Below, piece after piece: positions 6,781 to 13,635 of a DNA stretch of 15,728 bases. The notes under the pieces are model-generated. The model was not told the origin of the DNA. It did no database searches and was given only the letters and a program-made list of their open reading frames with translations. The DNA comes from an uncultured Rubrobacteraceae bacterium. Lineage in GTDB: Bacteria; Actinomycetota; Rubrobacteria; Rubrobacterales; Rubrobacteraceae. Location of the stretch: the NCBI GenBank assembly GCA_902806105.1, contig CADCVI010000037.1, positions 1-15,728 on the forward strand, in the 5' to 3' direction. The translations under genes and the position numbers were made by a program. How positions within the stretch are numbered: the stretch's first letter is position 1; every line of letters starts with the position of its first letter.

Positions 6781-7628
6781 GCATCATAGGCCGCTGGCAC
6801 GCGTTGCTGGCCGAGCAGTCACCGGTCGCGATGGCGACCGTGATCCAGGGCCCGGAAGGTGTTCTGGGCGGCAAGCTGCTCGTCACCCCCGACGACCACG
6901 AGGGCGGTGCCGGGAACGAGGACCTGGACCGGGCGATAGTCGAGGCGGCCCGGGGGCTGTTGGAGGGCGGCAAGACCGAGACGCGCCACTTCGGCCCCAG
7001 GGGCCAGCGGCGCATGGAGGACGTCGCGGTCTTCGTGCAGAGCTTCGCCCCGCCGCCGAAGATGTACGTCTTCGGGGCGATAGACTTCGCCTCGGCCGTC
7101 GCCAGGGTCGGCAAGTTTATGGGCTACCGCGTGATCGTCTGCGACGCCCGCGCCGTTTTCGCCACGCGCGACCGGTTCCCCTCCGCCGACGAGGTTGTCG
7201 TCGCCTGGCCCGACGAGTTTCTGGAGACGGCACCCGTGGACGGGCGCAGCGTCATCTGCGTCCTCACCCACGACCCCAAGTTCGATATCCCGATCCTGCT
7301 CGCGGCTCTGAAGACCGACGCGGGTTACATCGGGGCGATGGGGAGCAGGCGGACCCACAACAACCGCACGGCGCGCCTCAAGGAAGAGGGCGTGACGGAC
7401 GAGGATCTCCGGCGCATCTCCAGCCCCATCGGCCTCGATATCGGGGCGCGGACGCCGGAGGAGACCGCCGTCGCCGTGGCGGGCGAGATCGTGGCGCTCA
7501 GGACGGGCCACTCCGGCGGCCGCCTGGCCGGTAGGTCCGGGGCGATCCACAGCCCCTCGGAGCCCGACACGGCACCCTCCCCGGACGAGAAGGATGCGAG
7601 CCCCGCCCAGCGCGGTATCTCCCGCTAG
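6777..7628 (+). CDS. coxF: XdhC/CoxF-family protein with Rossmann domain
   Basis: This 283-residue protein begins at GTG 6777, overlapping the previous stop by 4 nt. The first 90 residues resemble an XdhC_CoxI domain but lack the GGC and TCGG cysteine motifs held by the preceding small protein. A Rossmann-type XdhC C-terminal domain follows, starting at YVFGAIDFA (98-104) and including AGYIGAMGSRRTH and GLDIGARTPEE. The last 40 residues are Ser/Pro-rich and probably disordered. In CO dehydrogenase clusters this family (CoxF) takes part in active-site maturation; XdhC relatives deliver sulfurated Mo cofactor. The symbol coxF is by family resemblance. Confidence 0.88.
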   Translation: MSIIGRWHALLAEQSPVAMATVIQGPEGVLGGKLLVTPDDHEGGAGNEDLDRAIVEAARGLLEGGKTETRHFGPRGQRRMEDVAVFVQSFAPPPKMYVFGAIDFASAVARVGKFMGYRVIVCDARAVFATRDRFPSADEVVVAWPDEFLETAPVDGRSVICVLTHDPKFDIPILLAALKTDAGYIGAMGSRRTHNNRTARLKEEGVTDEDLRRISSPIGLDIGARTPEETAVAVAGEIVALRTGHSGGRLAGRSGAIHSPSEPDTAPSPDEKDASPAQRGISR

Positions 7629-7657
7629 GCGCCGCCGGTAAGCTGCACGGAGGCGTG

Positions 7658-7765
7658 ATGGTATCGAAGCCGATCGAGGCATCTCCGGGGTTGATCCCGG
7701 GCGCGGAAGCCCCGCAAGTCCCGGACTCGCTGGCTCCTGCGCGCCGTAGGGGGAGGCTGGCATAA
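7658..7765 (+). CDS. Possible small protein of 35 residues, unknown function
   Basis: The 138-nt gap between coxF and the MocA-like gene holds an ATG-started frame with GGAGG at 7649-7653, 4 nt upstream. It ends at TAA one base before the TTG start of the next gene. The product begins MVSKPIEASPG and ends APARRRGRLA; it is Pro/Ala-rich with a basic end, without a membrane segment or known motif. Third-position GC is about 74 percent, somewhat below the neighbours. The tight fit between ribosome binding site and next start favours a real gene or leader peptide that couples translation. The same DNA can also fold (CCGGGG 7686-7691 with TCCCGG 7696-7701), so it may simply be spacer. Confidence 0.4.
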   Translation: MVSKPIEASPGLIPGAEAPQVPDSLAPARRRGRLA

Positions 7766-7766
7766 C

Positions 7767-8426
7767 TTGGTAGAGGCTAGCGGGGCGTACGGAGGAGACG
7801 TCTCGGCGGTGGTGCTCGCGGCGGGGGCGGCGCGTCGCTTCGGCGGCGGGAAGCTGCTCGCGGAGGTCGGGGGGCGGCCCCTGATCCATCACGCACTCCT
7901 CAACCTCGCGGATGCCCCCGTCGGTGAGACCATCGTGGTGGTCGGGGCGGGGGCGGAGGGTATCCGCGAGGCGTGCAAGGCCTTCGAGGTGCGCGTCGTG
8001 GAGAACCCGGAGTGGGCGGCGGGCCAGTCGACCTCGGTGAGGGCCGGTATCCTGGCTTGCGGCCCGGAGGCACGCGCGGTGGTCGTGCTGCTCGGGGACC
8101 AGCCGTTCGTGGGGAAGGAGGCGATAAAGAAGCTCATAGCCGCGTTCGAGGGCGGCGCCAGGGTCGCGGTCGCGACCTACGGCGGGCGGAGGCGCAACCC
8201 CGTGCTCTTCGCCAGGGAGGCGTGGCCGCTCCTCGTCGAGGAGCTCTCCGGGGACGAGGGGGCCAGATCCGTGTTGCGCCGGCACCCCGGGATCGTCGTG
8301 GAGGTGCCGTGCGACGGGGTGGCCGAGCCGACGGATGTGGATACGAGGGAGGACCTGGAGAACCTCGGGGGGATGCATCAAGAGGGACACCAATATAAGA
8401 TTAAGCGAAAGGAGGAGATGCCATGA
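7767..8426 (+). CDS. mocA: MocA-like molybdenum cofactor cytidylyltransferase
   Basis: This 219-residue nucleotidyltransferase (NTP_transf_3 fold) has the opening motif VLAAGAARRFGGGK at 16-29. The metal-binding motif GDQP is at 110-113 and the family motif GRRRNPVLF near 140-148, followed by an EPTDVDT end. MocA-type enzymes join CTP to molybdopterin to make the cytosine dinucleotide cofactor that CoxL-type subunits require. It is the only such gene in the operon, which fits the cofactor class. The start is TTG, 10 nt after GGGAGG 7751-7756; a GTG at 7809 would cut into the nucleotide-binding motif. The last residues are Lys-rich and encode the ribosome binding site of coxG, which it overlaps by ATGA. 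Confidence 0.88.
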   Translation: MVEASGAYGGDVSAVVLAAGAARRFGGGKLLAEVGGRPLIHHALLNLADAPVGETIVVVGAGAEGIREACKAFEVRVVENPEWAAGQSTSVRAGILACGPEARAVVVLLGDQPFVGKEAIKKLIAAFEGGARVAVATYGGRRRNPVLFAREAWPLLVEELSGDEGARSVLRRHPGIVVEVPCDGVAEPTDVDTREDLENLGGMHQEGHQYKIKRKEEMP

Positions 8427-9307
8427 AGATAAACAACGAGTTTACGGTGAGTGCTCCGGTCGACAAGGCCTGGGAGATGGTGCTGGACCTCGAAAGGGTC
8501 ACGCCGTGCCTGCCGGGGGCGGCGCTTACGGGCTCCTCGGGCGATGGGTACGAGGGCACGATGAAGGTCAAGATCGGCCCGATCACCGCCAACTACAAGG
8601 GGACCGTCAAGATCGAGGAGGCCGACGAGGCCAACCACCGGGCCGTCGTGGAGGCGACCGGGCGCGATGCCCGCGGCCAGGGCACGGCTTCGGCGACGAT
8701 CGTGGCGACCATGCAGGAAGAGAACGGCAAGACCAACGTGCAGGTCGAGACCGACATGAAGCTGACCGGCCGGGCCGCCCAGTTCGGGCGCGGCATCGCC
8801 CAGGATGTCGCCGCGAAGATGCTCGGCCGCTTCGCCGACTGCCTGGAGCGGGAGATGCTCGGCTCCGGGCAGGAAGAGGAGGCCGCCGCCCCAGCCGCCT
8901 CCACGGGCGCCTCTTCGTCCGCCTCCTCGTCCACCGGCGCCTCGGCTTCGAACGGCGCGGCCGCGCAGGCGACGCCTCCGGTTCTGGGCGGCGGCACCGG
9001 GGGGCAGGTCATCAGCGGCGCAACCCCGGGCCTCGGGACGTCGGTAGGCGGTAGCGTCGTCTCCGGGGGCGCCCCGGGTGCCGCCGGAGCCCCGACCACT
9101 CCGGCCGGTGGGGGAGCCGGCGACAGCGGAAGCCAGCCCCAGGCGAGCCAGCCCCGGGCTAGCCAGCCCCGGGCGCCTCAGGAAGAGCCCGAAGCGTTCG
9201 ATCTCGGCGAGGCGAGCCGCGGCGCAATCTTCAAGAGGGTCGGCCCGATAGCCGCCGGCGTGGCGGTCCTCGTCGTACTGATCTGGGTGTTCCGGCGCAA
9301 GAGCTAA
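8423..9307 (+). CDS. coxG: CoxG-like SRPBCC protein with C-terminal membrane anchor
   Basis: This 294-residue protein has three parts. Residues 1-150 form a CoxG SRPBCC lipid-binding fold (start MKINNEFTVSAP, then VTPCLPGAAL and VKIGPI). Residues 150-250 are a low-complexity Ala/Ser/Gly linker with three SQPxA repeats near its end. Residues 270-290 are a membrane helix (AAGVAVLVVLIWVF) followed by FRRKS, which places the fold on the cytoplasmic face as a tail-anchored protein. CoxG recruits CO dehydrogenase to the membrane, and recent work on actinobacterial enzymes links it to quinone delivery. AAAGGAGG at 8408-8415 precedes ATG 8423, which overlaps the mocA stop. It is the last gene before the operon terminator. 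Confidence 0.9.
   Translation: MKINNEFTVSAPVDKAWEMVLDLERVTPCLPGAALTGSSGDGYEGTMKVKIGPITANYKGTVKIEEADEANHRAVVEATGRDARGQGTASATIVATMQEENGKTNVQVETDMKLTGRAAQFGRGIAQDVAAKMLGRFADCLEREMLGSGQEEEAAAPAASTGASSSASSSTGASASNGAAAQATPPVLGGGTGGQVISGATPGLGTSVGGSVVSGGAPGAAGAPTTPAGGGAGDSGSQPQASQPRASQPRAPQEEPEAFDLGEASRGAIFKRVGPIAAGVAVLVVLIWVFRRKS
9131..9175 (+). repeat. Three tandem 15-bp repeats in the coxG linker
   Basis: Units at 9131-9145, 9146-9160 and 9161-9175 differ from AGCCAGCCCCGGGCG at one or two positions and encode SQPQA, SQPRA, SQPRA. Such in-frame repeats can change copy number by slippage and alter linker length without breaking the protein. Confidence 0.85.
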
Positions 9308-9327
9308 CCGAGCAGAGCTAACAGAAC

Positions 9328-9370
9328 GGGCGAAGGGGGCGGGGCCGCATGGCTCCCGCCCCCTTCGCCC
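9328..9370 (+). terminator. Terminator-like hairpin closing the cox operon
   Basis: GGGCGAAGGGGGCGGG at 9328-9343 pairs perfectly over 16 bp with CCCGCCCCCTTCGCCC at 9355-9370. The 11-nt loop can pair further (GCC 9344-9346 with GGC 9351-9353). It starts 21 nt after the coxG stop. No T-run follows, so it may act as a structure-only terminator or protect the 3' end of the mRNA. Confidence 0.7.
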
Positions 9371-9594
9371 CTCCGGTCGGATGCCTACCCATCGAGAACC
9401 GGAGAGTGGAACCCTCTTCTACTCCCAACCGCTCCACGATGCTTCTCGCAAGGGCCGAGGTCCGTTCGGGGAGGCGCTTCCGGGCCTCCCCGGTCCGCAG
9501 GGATGGAGAGTCGGACCGCAACATCAAGGCCGGCACGACAGGGGCCCGCTGCCTTCGACTGTGCGGGATCCGTGGGGATCTCGCGAATCGCGTG
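9371..9594. other. Gap between the cox operon and the small - strand gene
   Basis: With the terminator included, the stretch between genes is 287 nt. I see no convincing gene here. A - strand frame (9318-9536) would run into the terminator hairpin and lacks a good ribosome binding site. CGGGATCC 9564-9571 pairs with GGATCTCG 9576-9583 and could terminate the small - strand gene, whose stop codon is 12 nt away. CGGTCCG 9491-9497 and CGGACCG 9512-9518 form another inverted repeat of unknown meaning. Confidence 0.5.
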
Positions 9595-9813
9595 TTACTT
9601 GCGGGTGTCCTTGAGGATCTCGAAGATCTCGGCTATAAGCTCCTCGCGCTTTTGTGGCGGGAGGTCTCTCGGGTGGATCGTCTGCTTGTCGGACTGGAGG
9701 TTACGGAGCTGGGCTTCCTCGCCCAGGTACTTGTCTATGAGGCGTACTACGGCGTCCACCTTCTCGCGGGGGAGACCGTCGCCACCACGGGTAAGCCTGC
9801 TCCACATGCTCAC
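9595..9813 (-). CDS. Hypothetical small helical protein, 72 residues
   Basis: The function is not recognised. The product is highly charged and predicted mostly helical, with a C-terminal segment REELIAEIFEILKDTRK of amphipathic character and a central DLPPQ turn; no Cys, signal peptide or membrane segment. The start is GTG 9813 with AGGAG 8 nt upstream, or ATG 9807 using AAGGGG; either gives a similar protein. A perfect TATAAT at 9849-9844 lies about 30 nt upstream on the same strand and a hairpin follows the stop, so this looks like an independent single-gene transcript. The amino acid composition looks coding rather than random. Confidence 0.65.
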   Translation of the reverse strand: MSMWSRLTRGGDGLPREKVDAVVRLIDKYLGEEAQLRNLQSDKQTIHPRDLPPQKREELIAEIFEILKDTRK

Positions 9814-9843
9814 TACCCCTTCTCCTGGAAGCCTTGAGGAGGC

Positions 9844-9849
9844 ATTATA
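9844..9849 (-). promoter_or_regulatory. Candidate -10 box of the small - strand gene
   Basis: On the - strand these bases read TATAAT, unusual in such GC-rich DNA, and lie about 31 nt before the GTG start. I see no good -35 hexamer at the expected distance, so it may depend on an activator. Confidence 0.45.
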
Positions 9850-9880
9850 CCCCGAGCCTGCGGAACGGCCGTGCGCGTTC

Positions 9881-10747
9881 CTACGCCGAGCGGGAGGCGG
9901 AGGTGCGGGGGAAGGATTGATCGCGGGCCGGGGCGAAGCCGTCCGGGTGCTTCCAGGCGTAGGTCGTTATGTGGAGCTCCGTGTCGTCTATCGTGACGAG
10001 GTTGAAGCTCGAGGGTTTGCCGGCTCTGAGACGATTCGAGATCGTGCCGGCGGTCGAGATGACGAGCCCTGGCGCGAACTCCTGGACCGTGTGGACGGCC
10101 TCCTGGTGGTCGTGGCCGCACATCACGAGCTCGGCCCCGAGGTCCTCGAAAGCTTTCAGGGCCTGCTTCGTGTTCGCGAGCCCGTGGCGCCCCGACGTCT
10201 CGCCCTTGATGGGGTTGTGGTGGATCATGACGATGCGCGCCGCGTCCGAAGAGGCCTTCTCGAACGCCTCTTCGACCTTCTTCAGGTCGCGCTTGTTGAC
10301 GTGGCCGATCACGCCGAGGTCCCTGAAGCGGCGCGTCAGGGAGCCGCGCGCGATGCCGTGCGCCGTGTTGCACCCGGCGATGACGACCCCCGGCACCTCC
10401 AGCGAGGGGCTCAGTTCGGGGGAGATGAACCGGATGTACTTGGAGTACTTGAAGTCGTGGGCGCTCCGGCCGATGAGGCCGACCGCCCCGAACTGGCGGG
10501 CGACGGCGCCGAGCCAGCGGACGTCGTGGTTGCCGGGGATGACGATGACGGGCGCGATCTCCCGGACGGCGTCGAGGTAGGCCCGGGCCTTCAGGAACTC
10601 CGAGCTCGAGCAGCGCTGCGTGAGGTCGCCGGAGACCGCGACGGCGTCCGGTTTGATCTCCGCAATAGAGTTCTTCAGGGAGTCGAGCTGGGTTGCGACC
10701 GCCGGGCGGCCGAAGTGCAGGTCTGAGGTATGCAATATTTTAACCAC
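9881..10747 (-). CDS. Calcineurin-like metallophosphoesterase
   Basis: This 288-residue protein has the full metallophosphoesterase signature in order: MVKILHTSDLHFGR (DxH), GDLTQR, IPGNHDVRW (GNHD), MIHHNP, and CGHDHQEAVH. These residues bind two metal ions that activate water for phosphoester hydrolysis. Size and motif spacing resemble the class III cyclic-nucleotide phosphodiesterase (CpdA/Icc) group, but the substrate cannot be read from the sequence. There is no signal peptide, so it is cytoplasmic. The start is GTG 10747, because the conserved strand begins two residues later; no clear ribosome binding site is visible. The frame stays open far upstream, but that part overlaps the hydrolase gene and is not real. 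It follows the alpha/beta hydrolase gene by 59 nt and may be co-transcribed with it. Confidence 0.88.
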   Translation of the reverse strand: MVKILHTSDLHFGRPAVATQLDSLKNSIAEIKPDAVAVSGDLTQRCSSSEFLKARAYLDAVREIAPVIVIPGNHDVRWLGAVARQFGAVGLIGRSAHDFKYSKYIRFISPELSPSLEVPGVVIAGCNTAHGIARGSLTRRFRDLGVIGHVNKRDLKKVEEAFEKASSDAARIVMIHHNPIKGETSGRHGLANTKQALKAFEDLGAELVMCGHDHQEAVHTVQEFAPGLVISTAGTISNRLRAGKPSSFNLVTIDDTELHITTYAWKHPDGFAPARDQSFPRTSASRSA

Positions 10748-10806
10748 GGGGCGGAATTCTACCCCAACGGGGGGCCAGGGGGGAAGCCCGGCCCGTCTCG
10801 TCCGGA

Positions 10807-11604
10807 CTAGACCTTCGCGAGGAAGCCCGCGAGGGCCGCGTTGAACTCCTCCGGAGCTTCCAGGTTCGAGAGGTGACCTGCGTTCGGCAGGGCTACGTAG
10901 CGGCTGTCGGGGATCTTCCGAGACATTTCCTCCATGACCTCCGGGGTGGAGAGCTCGTCCTCTTCTCCCGCTATTACGAGGGTCGGGACTTCTATCTCTC
11001 CGAGGGTGTCCGTGGAGTCCGGGCGGTCCTTCATCGCCCCCAGGGCCGCCACCACGCCGTCGGGGGAGCTTTCGAGGATCATGCCACGCACCTCCTCGAC
11101 AACCTCTGGTTTGTCCCGGAGCGTTCTCGCGGAGAGGAGGCGTTCCATCTGGAGGTCCGGCAGGATCCCGACGCCCTCCTCGGTGACGCGGCGCGCGAGC
11201 TCGCGCCTGGTCTCCCTTGCCTCCTCGGGGTCCGGGTCGGGGCGGGTGTTCGCGAGGATAAGGGAGCTCACGCGCCCCGGGAAGAGCCTCATGAACGCGA
11301 GGGCGACGTAGCCGCCCATCGAGAGGCCGCCGAGGGCAACGCGCTCCAGCTTCAGGGAGTCGAGCAGCTCGCACACGCCCTCGGCGTAGTGTCGCACGTC
11401 GGGCTGGGCGCACGGACGGGGCGACCTCCCGAAGCCCGGGTAGTCCGGGGTGATGACCCTGCGCTCGCCGCCGAGCGCCCGTACCTGCGGGTCCCACATG
11501 CGCCGGTTCAGGGGGAAGGCGTGCAGCAGCACCAGTGGGTCCATGGCCCCCGATCCGCTCTCACCGTGCGCCATCGGCCCGCCGCTCGTACGATACTGCC
11601 GCAT
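10807..11604 (-). CDS. Alpha/beta hydrolase
   Basis: This 265-residue protein has the alpha/beta hydrolase fold. The oxyanion-hole motif is LLHAFPL (26-32), the nucleophile elbow is GLSMGG with Ser95, the acid is probably Asp216 in AGEEDELS, and the base is His244 in NAGHLSNLEAPE. The pattern fits the enol-lactonase, esterase and haloperoxidase-like group (PcaD-type), but the substrate is unknown. The start is ATG 11604 with GGAGG at 11618-11614, 9 nt upstream, which is better than the longer frame from 11628. There is no signal peptide. It is divergent from the EamA transporter across a 116-nt region, so the two may share control. Confidence 0.88.
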   Translation of the reverse strand: MRQYRTSGGPMAHGESGSGAMDPLVLLHAFPLNRRMWDPQVRALGGERRVITPDYPGFGRSPRPCAQPDVRHYAEGVCELLDSLKLERVALGGLSMGGYVALAFMRLFPGRVSSLILANTRPDPDPEEARETRRELARRVTEEGVGILPDLQMERLLSARTLRDKPEVVEEVRGMILESSPDGVVAALGAMKDRPDSTDTLGEIEVPTLVIAGEEDELSTPEVMEEMSRKIPDSRYVALPNAGHLSNLEAPEEFNAALAGFLAKV

Positions 11605-11673
11605 CTTTCTTCTCCTCCCGATCCTCACGAAACCCCGCCGAAGCTTCCTCTCCCCCTACACTAGCATCTAACC

Positions 11674-11679
11674 TAGAAT
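11674..11679 (+). promoter_or_regulatory. Candidate -10 box of the EamA-family gene
   Basis: TAGAAT lies 41 nt before the proposed TTG start in the divergent intergenic region. No good -35 is visible at 16-18 nt spacing. The same TAGAATGG string occurs before the isochorismatase-family gene. Confidence 0.3.
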
Positions 11680-11720
11680 GGGGCGCGTATGGTCGATTCT
11701 CGACGTCTGATTGCGGCTTC

Positions 11721-12566
11721 TTGAGGGCCGTTTACTCGTGCCTCCTCGTGGGGGTGACGGCGGTGTGGGGCTGGACCTTCGTCGTGGTCGGGGAGGCAAT
11801 CGCCCTCTACGGCGTGCTCCCGTTCCTGGCGGTCCGTTTCGCCCTCGCCGCCGCCGCGATGGTCCCGCTGGCGCGCAAGGCCCCGCCGAGAACGCTCGTC
11901 GCGGGCGGCCTGATCGGCCTGGTCCTAGCCGCGGGCTACCTGTTTCAGACGATGGGCCTCCTCTTCACGACCCCGACGAACTCGGGGCTCATCACCGGGC
12001 TCTTCGTCGTCTTCGCCCCCCTGGCGGACCGTGCTTTCTTCGGGGCCGCGCCCTCGCGCCAGGTTATCGTCGCCGTTGCCCTGAGCCTCCTCGGGATGGC
12101 CCTCCTCGCCGGCGGTGCCCCGGACGGCGTGAACCTAGGGGACGTACTCACGCTCCTGTGCGCTGGCGCCCTCGGGGTTCATATAGCGCTCCTCTCTCGC
12201 TACGCCCCCTCTCACGACGCGGGTGGTCTCGCCTTCGCCCAGATTCTCGCGATGGCGATCGTCTTCGCCCTCGCCTGGCCCCTCTTCGACACCGTAACGC
12301 TGCCGCCACGGACCGTGTGGGTAGCGCTGATCGTGACGGGGATTCTCGCCTCCGCGGGGGCGTTCTGGGTGCAGACCTCCGCCCAGCAACACCTGCCCGC
12401 GGCCCGCACCGCCGTGATCCTCACGATGGAGCCGCTCTTCGCAGCCCTCTTCGGGTACTGGCTCGCGGGGGACAGGCTCATCGCCGTCCAGATCTTCGGC
12501 GCCTCCCTGATCCTCTCGGCGCTCGTCGTCGGCGAGGTGCTGCCGCTCCTGCGCCGCGGCAAGTAA
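11721..12566 (+). CDS. EamA/DMT-family membrane transporter
   Basis: From TTG 11721 this is a 281-residue very hydrophobic protein with about ten membrane helices arranged as two EamA repeats (about 5-130 and 140-275). Family features are GVTAVWGWTFVV in the first helix, RFALAAAA in the second, GYLFQTMGLLFTTPTNSG in the fourth, and ILTMEPLFAALFGYW in the second repeat. Such proteins export metabolites such as amino acids across the cytoplasmic membrane; the substrate cannot be read here. The start is uncertain because no ribosome binding site is evident. TTG 11721 puts the first helix where it belongs, while the longer open frame from 11535 would include part of the neighbouring gene. Confidence 0.85.
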   Translation: MRAVYSCLLVGVTAVWGWTFVVVGEAIALYGVLPFLAVRFALAAAAMVPLARKAPPRTLVAGGLIGLVLAAGYLFQTMGLLFTTPTNSGLITGLFVVFAPLADRAFFGAAPSRQVIVAVALSLLGMALLAGGAPDGVNLGDVLTLLCAGALGVHIALLSRYAPSHDAGGLAFAQILAMAIVFALAWPLFDTVTLPPRTVWVALIVTGILASAGAFWVQTSAQQHLPAARTAVILTMEPLFAALFGYWLAGDRLIAVQIFGASLILSALVVGEVLPLLRRGK

Positions 12567-12961
12567 CGCTAGCCCGGATGGGTTTCGATCCACTCCCCAA
12601 GGGGAGTCCGGGATCCCGAAAACCAAGCCCTGTAGGCCTACCGGTGCTCTTCCAAGAGGTCTTCTCGTTTCCGACGAAGGCTCCGGATCATGGCGCCTAT
12701 ACCCCCGGCGTCGACGCGAAGCAAACCGGGGTATTGGACGAGTGTGATGGTGGCGCGGACTGGACCCGTACCCCTGGAGAGCGTAGGCCCCGGAAATGGG
12801 CGGCGCGAGTGGCGCTGAGGGGCGACGGCGAGAACCAGCGGCAAGGAAAACTACGCAGGTCTCGACGTCTTCGTGCTGGAACTTTCGGGAGAGAGGTTCC
12901 TACTTCAACCCCGAGCGGGCTGTAGAATGGCGGCTCTTTACAGGACTTTCGGGAGGTCTTT
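12567..12961. other. Gap of 395 nt between the transporter and the isochorismatase-family gene
   Basis: There is no convincing gene. CCCGG 12573-12577 / CCGGG 12608-12612 encloses a perfect ACTCCCC 12592-12598 / GGGGAGT 12601-12607 stem that could end the transporter transcript. An 11-bp direct repeat (ACTTTCGGGAG) is at 12881-12891 and 12945-12955; the second copy contains the ribosome binding site of the next gene. A candidate -10 box TAGAAT is at 12923-12928. A - strand frame ending at 12638 has a charged, coding-like end (MIRSLRRKREDLLEEHR) but no supported start. Confidence 0.5.
12923..12928 (+). promoter_or_regulatory. Candidate -10 box of the isochorismatase-family gene
   Basis: TAGAAT is placed to start transcription near 12935, about 27 nt before the ATG. 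No clear -35 hexamer accompanies it. Confidence 0.3.
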
Positions 12962-13621
12962 ATGCCGCGCACGGTGGAGGTGCCTGAGTACGAGGTTCAC
13001 GACGAGGTGCTGGTGGACCCTGCCCGCACGGCTCTCGTGGTCGTGGACATGCAGAACGACTTCGTCAAGGAGGGCGGCTCGCTCGTCGTGCCCGACGCGG
13101 AGCCTTCGATCCCGAAGATACGGAGGCTCGTCGAGCTCGCGCGGGGGAGCGGGATGAGGGTCGTTTACTCGCAGGATACCCACACGGAGGGCGATCCCGA
13201 GTGGGGGATCTGGCCGGAACATGCCCGCGAGGGGACCTGGGGCTGGAACATCGTGGACGAACTCTCCCCCGGTGAGGGTGAGGCCGTGATCCGCAAGGTC
13301 CGCTACGATGCTTTCTACGGTACGCACCTGGACCACTTCCTGCGCCTCTGGGGGGTGGAGACGCTCATCGTTTGCGGCACCGTCGCCAACATCTGCGTCC
13401 ACTACACCGCCGCGAGCGCGAGCCTCCGCTGGTACGACGTCGTCATCCCCAGAGACGCGGTCTCCGCCCTCGACCCCTTCGACCTCGAATCCTCCCTGAG
13501 ACAGACCGCCTTCCTGTTCAACGGACGCATAACGACGAGCGAGGCGATAGGGACGAAAGAAGCAGACGTATACAGGAGCAAGATAGAAGAAGCCGCTTCG
13601 GAAGCATCAGGAGGAGCCTAG
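12962..13621 (+). CDS. Isochorismatase-family cysteine hydrolase, nicotinamidase-like
   Basis: This 219-residue cytoplasmic hydrolase shows the family triad: Asp29 in VVVDMQNDF, Lys112 in VIRKVRYDAF and nucleophile Cys145 in CGTVANICV, which includes the expected cis-peptide site. Asp72, His74 and His87 (QDTH and WPEH) match the metal ligands of nicotinamidases, and GTWGWNIVDEL also resembles that subgroup. It probably cleaves an amide, either nicotinamide or a related small amide; the exact substrate is open. The start is ATG 12962 with GGGAGG at 12951-12956. It stands alone, followed by a T-tailed hairpin region. No nicotinate-salvage gene is nearby, so a pathway role is not shown. Confidence 0.88.
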   Translation: MPRTVEVPEYEVHDEVLVDPARTALVVVDMQNDFVKEGGSLVVPDAEPSIPKIRRLVELARGSGMRVVYSQDTHTEGDPEWGIWPEHAREGTWGWNIVDELSPGEGEAVIRKVRYDAFYGTHLDHFLRLWGVETLIVCGTVANICVHYTAASASLRWYDVVIPRDAVSALDPFDLESSLRQTAFLFNGRITTSEAIGTKEADVYRSKIEEAASEASGGA

Positions 13622-13635
13622 AGCCCCGGAAACAA

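Noticed and set aside
7629..7766. Cobalamin or Moco riboswitch before mocA
   Set aside because: Fragments such as GAAGCCCCGCAAG recall parts of the cobalamin consensus, but the B12 box and the order of conserved elements are absent. The Moco consensus does not match either.
9131..9175. CRISPR or other interspersed repeat array
   Set aside because: The repeats are adjacent without spacers, lie inside coxG and keep the reading frame, so they are a protein linker repeat.
9318..9536. 72-codon ORF on the - strand over the cox terminator
   Set aside because: Its 3' end runs through the 16-bp hairpin, it lacks a well-placed ribosome binding site, and no family is recognised.
10748..11497. N-terminal extension of the metallophosphoesterase frame
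   Set aside because: The frame is open upstream but lies wholly across the alpha/beta hydrolase gene, and the extension has no domain. The conserved fold begins at GTG 10747.
12638..12844. 68-codon - strand ORF in the gap after the transporter
   Set aside because: Only the last 17 residues look coding-like. The proposed start has no ribosome binding site and no family is recognised, so it was mentioned under the gap but not called.
11711..12925. 404-codon + strand ORF overlapping the transporter
   Set aside because: The product is Arg/Pro/Gly-rich, typical of a shifted frame in GC-rich DNA, while the other frame gives clear membrane helices.
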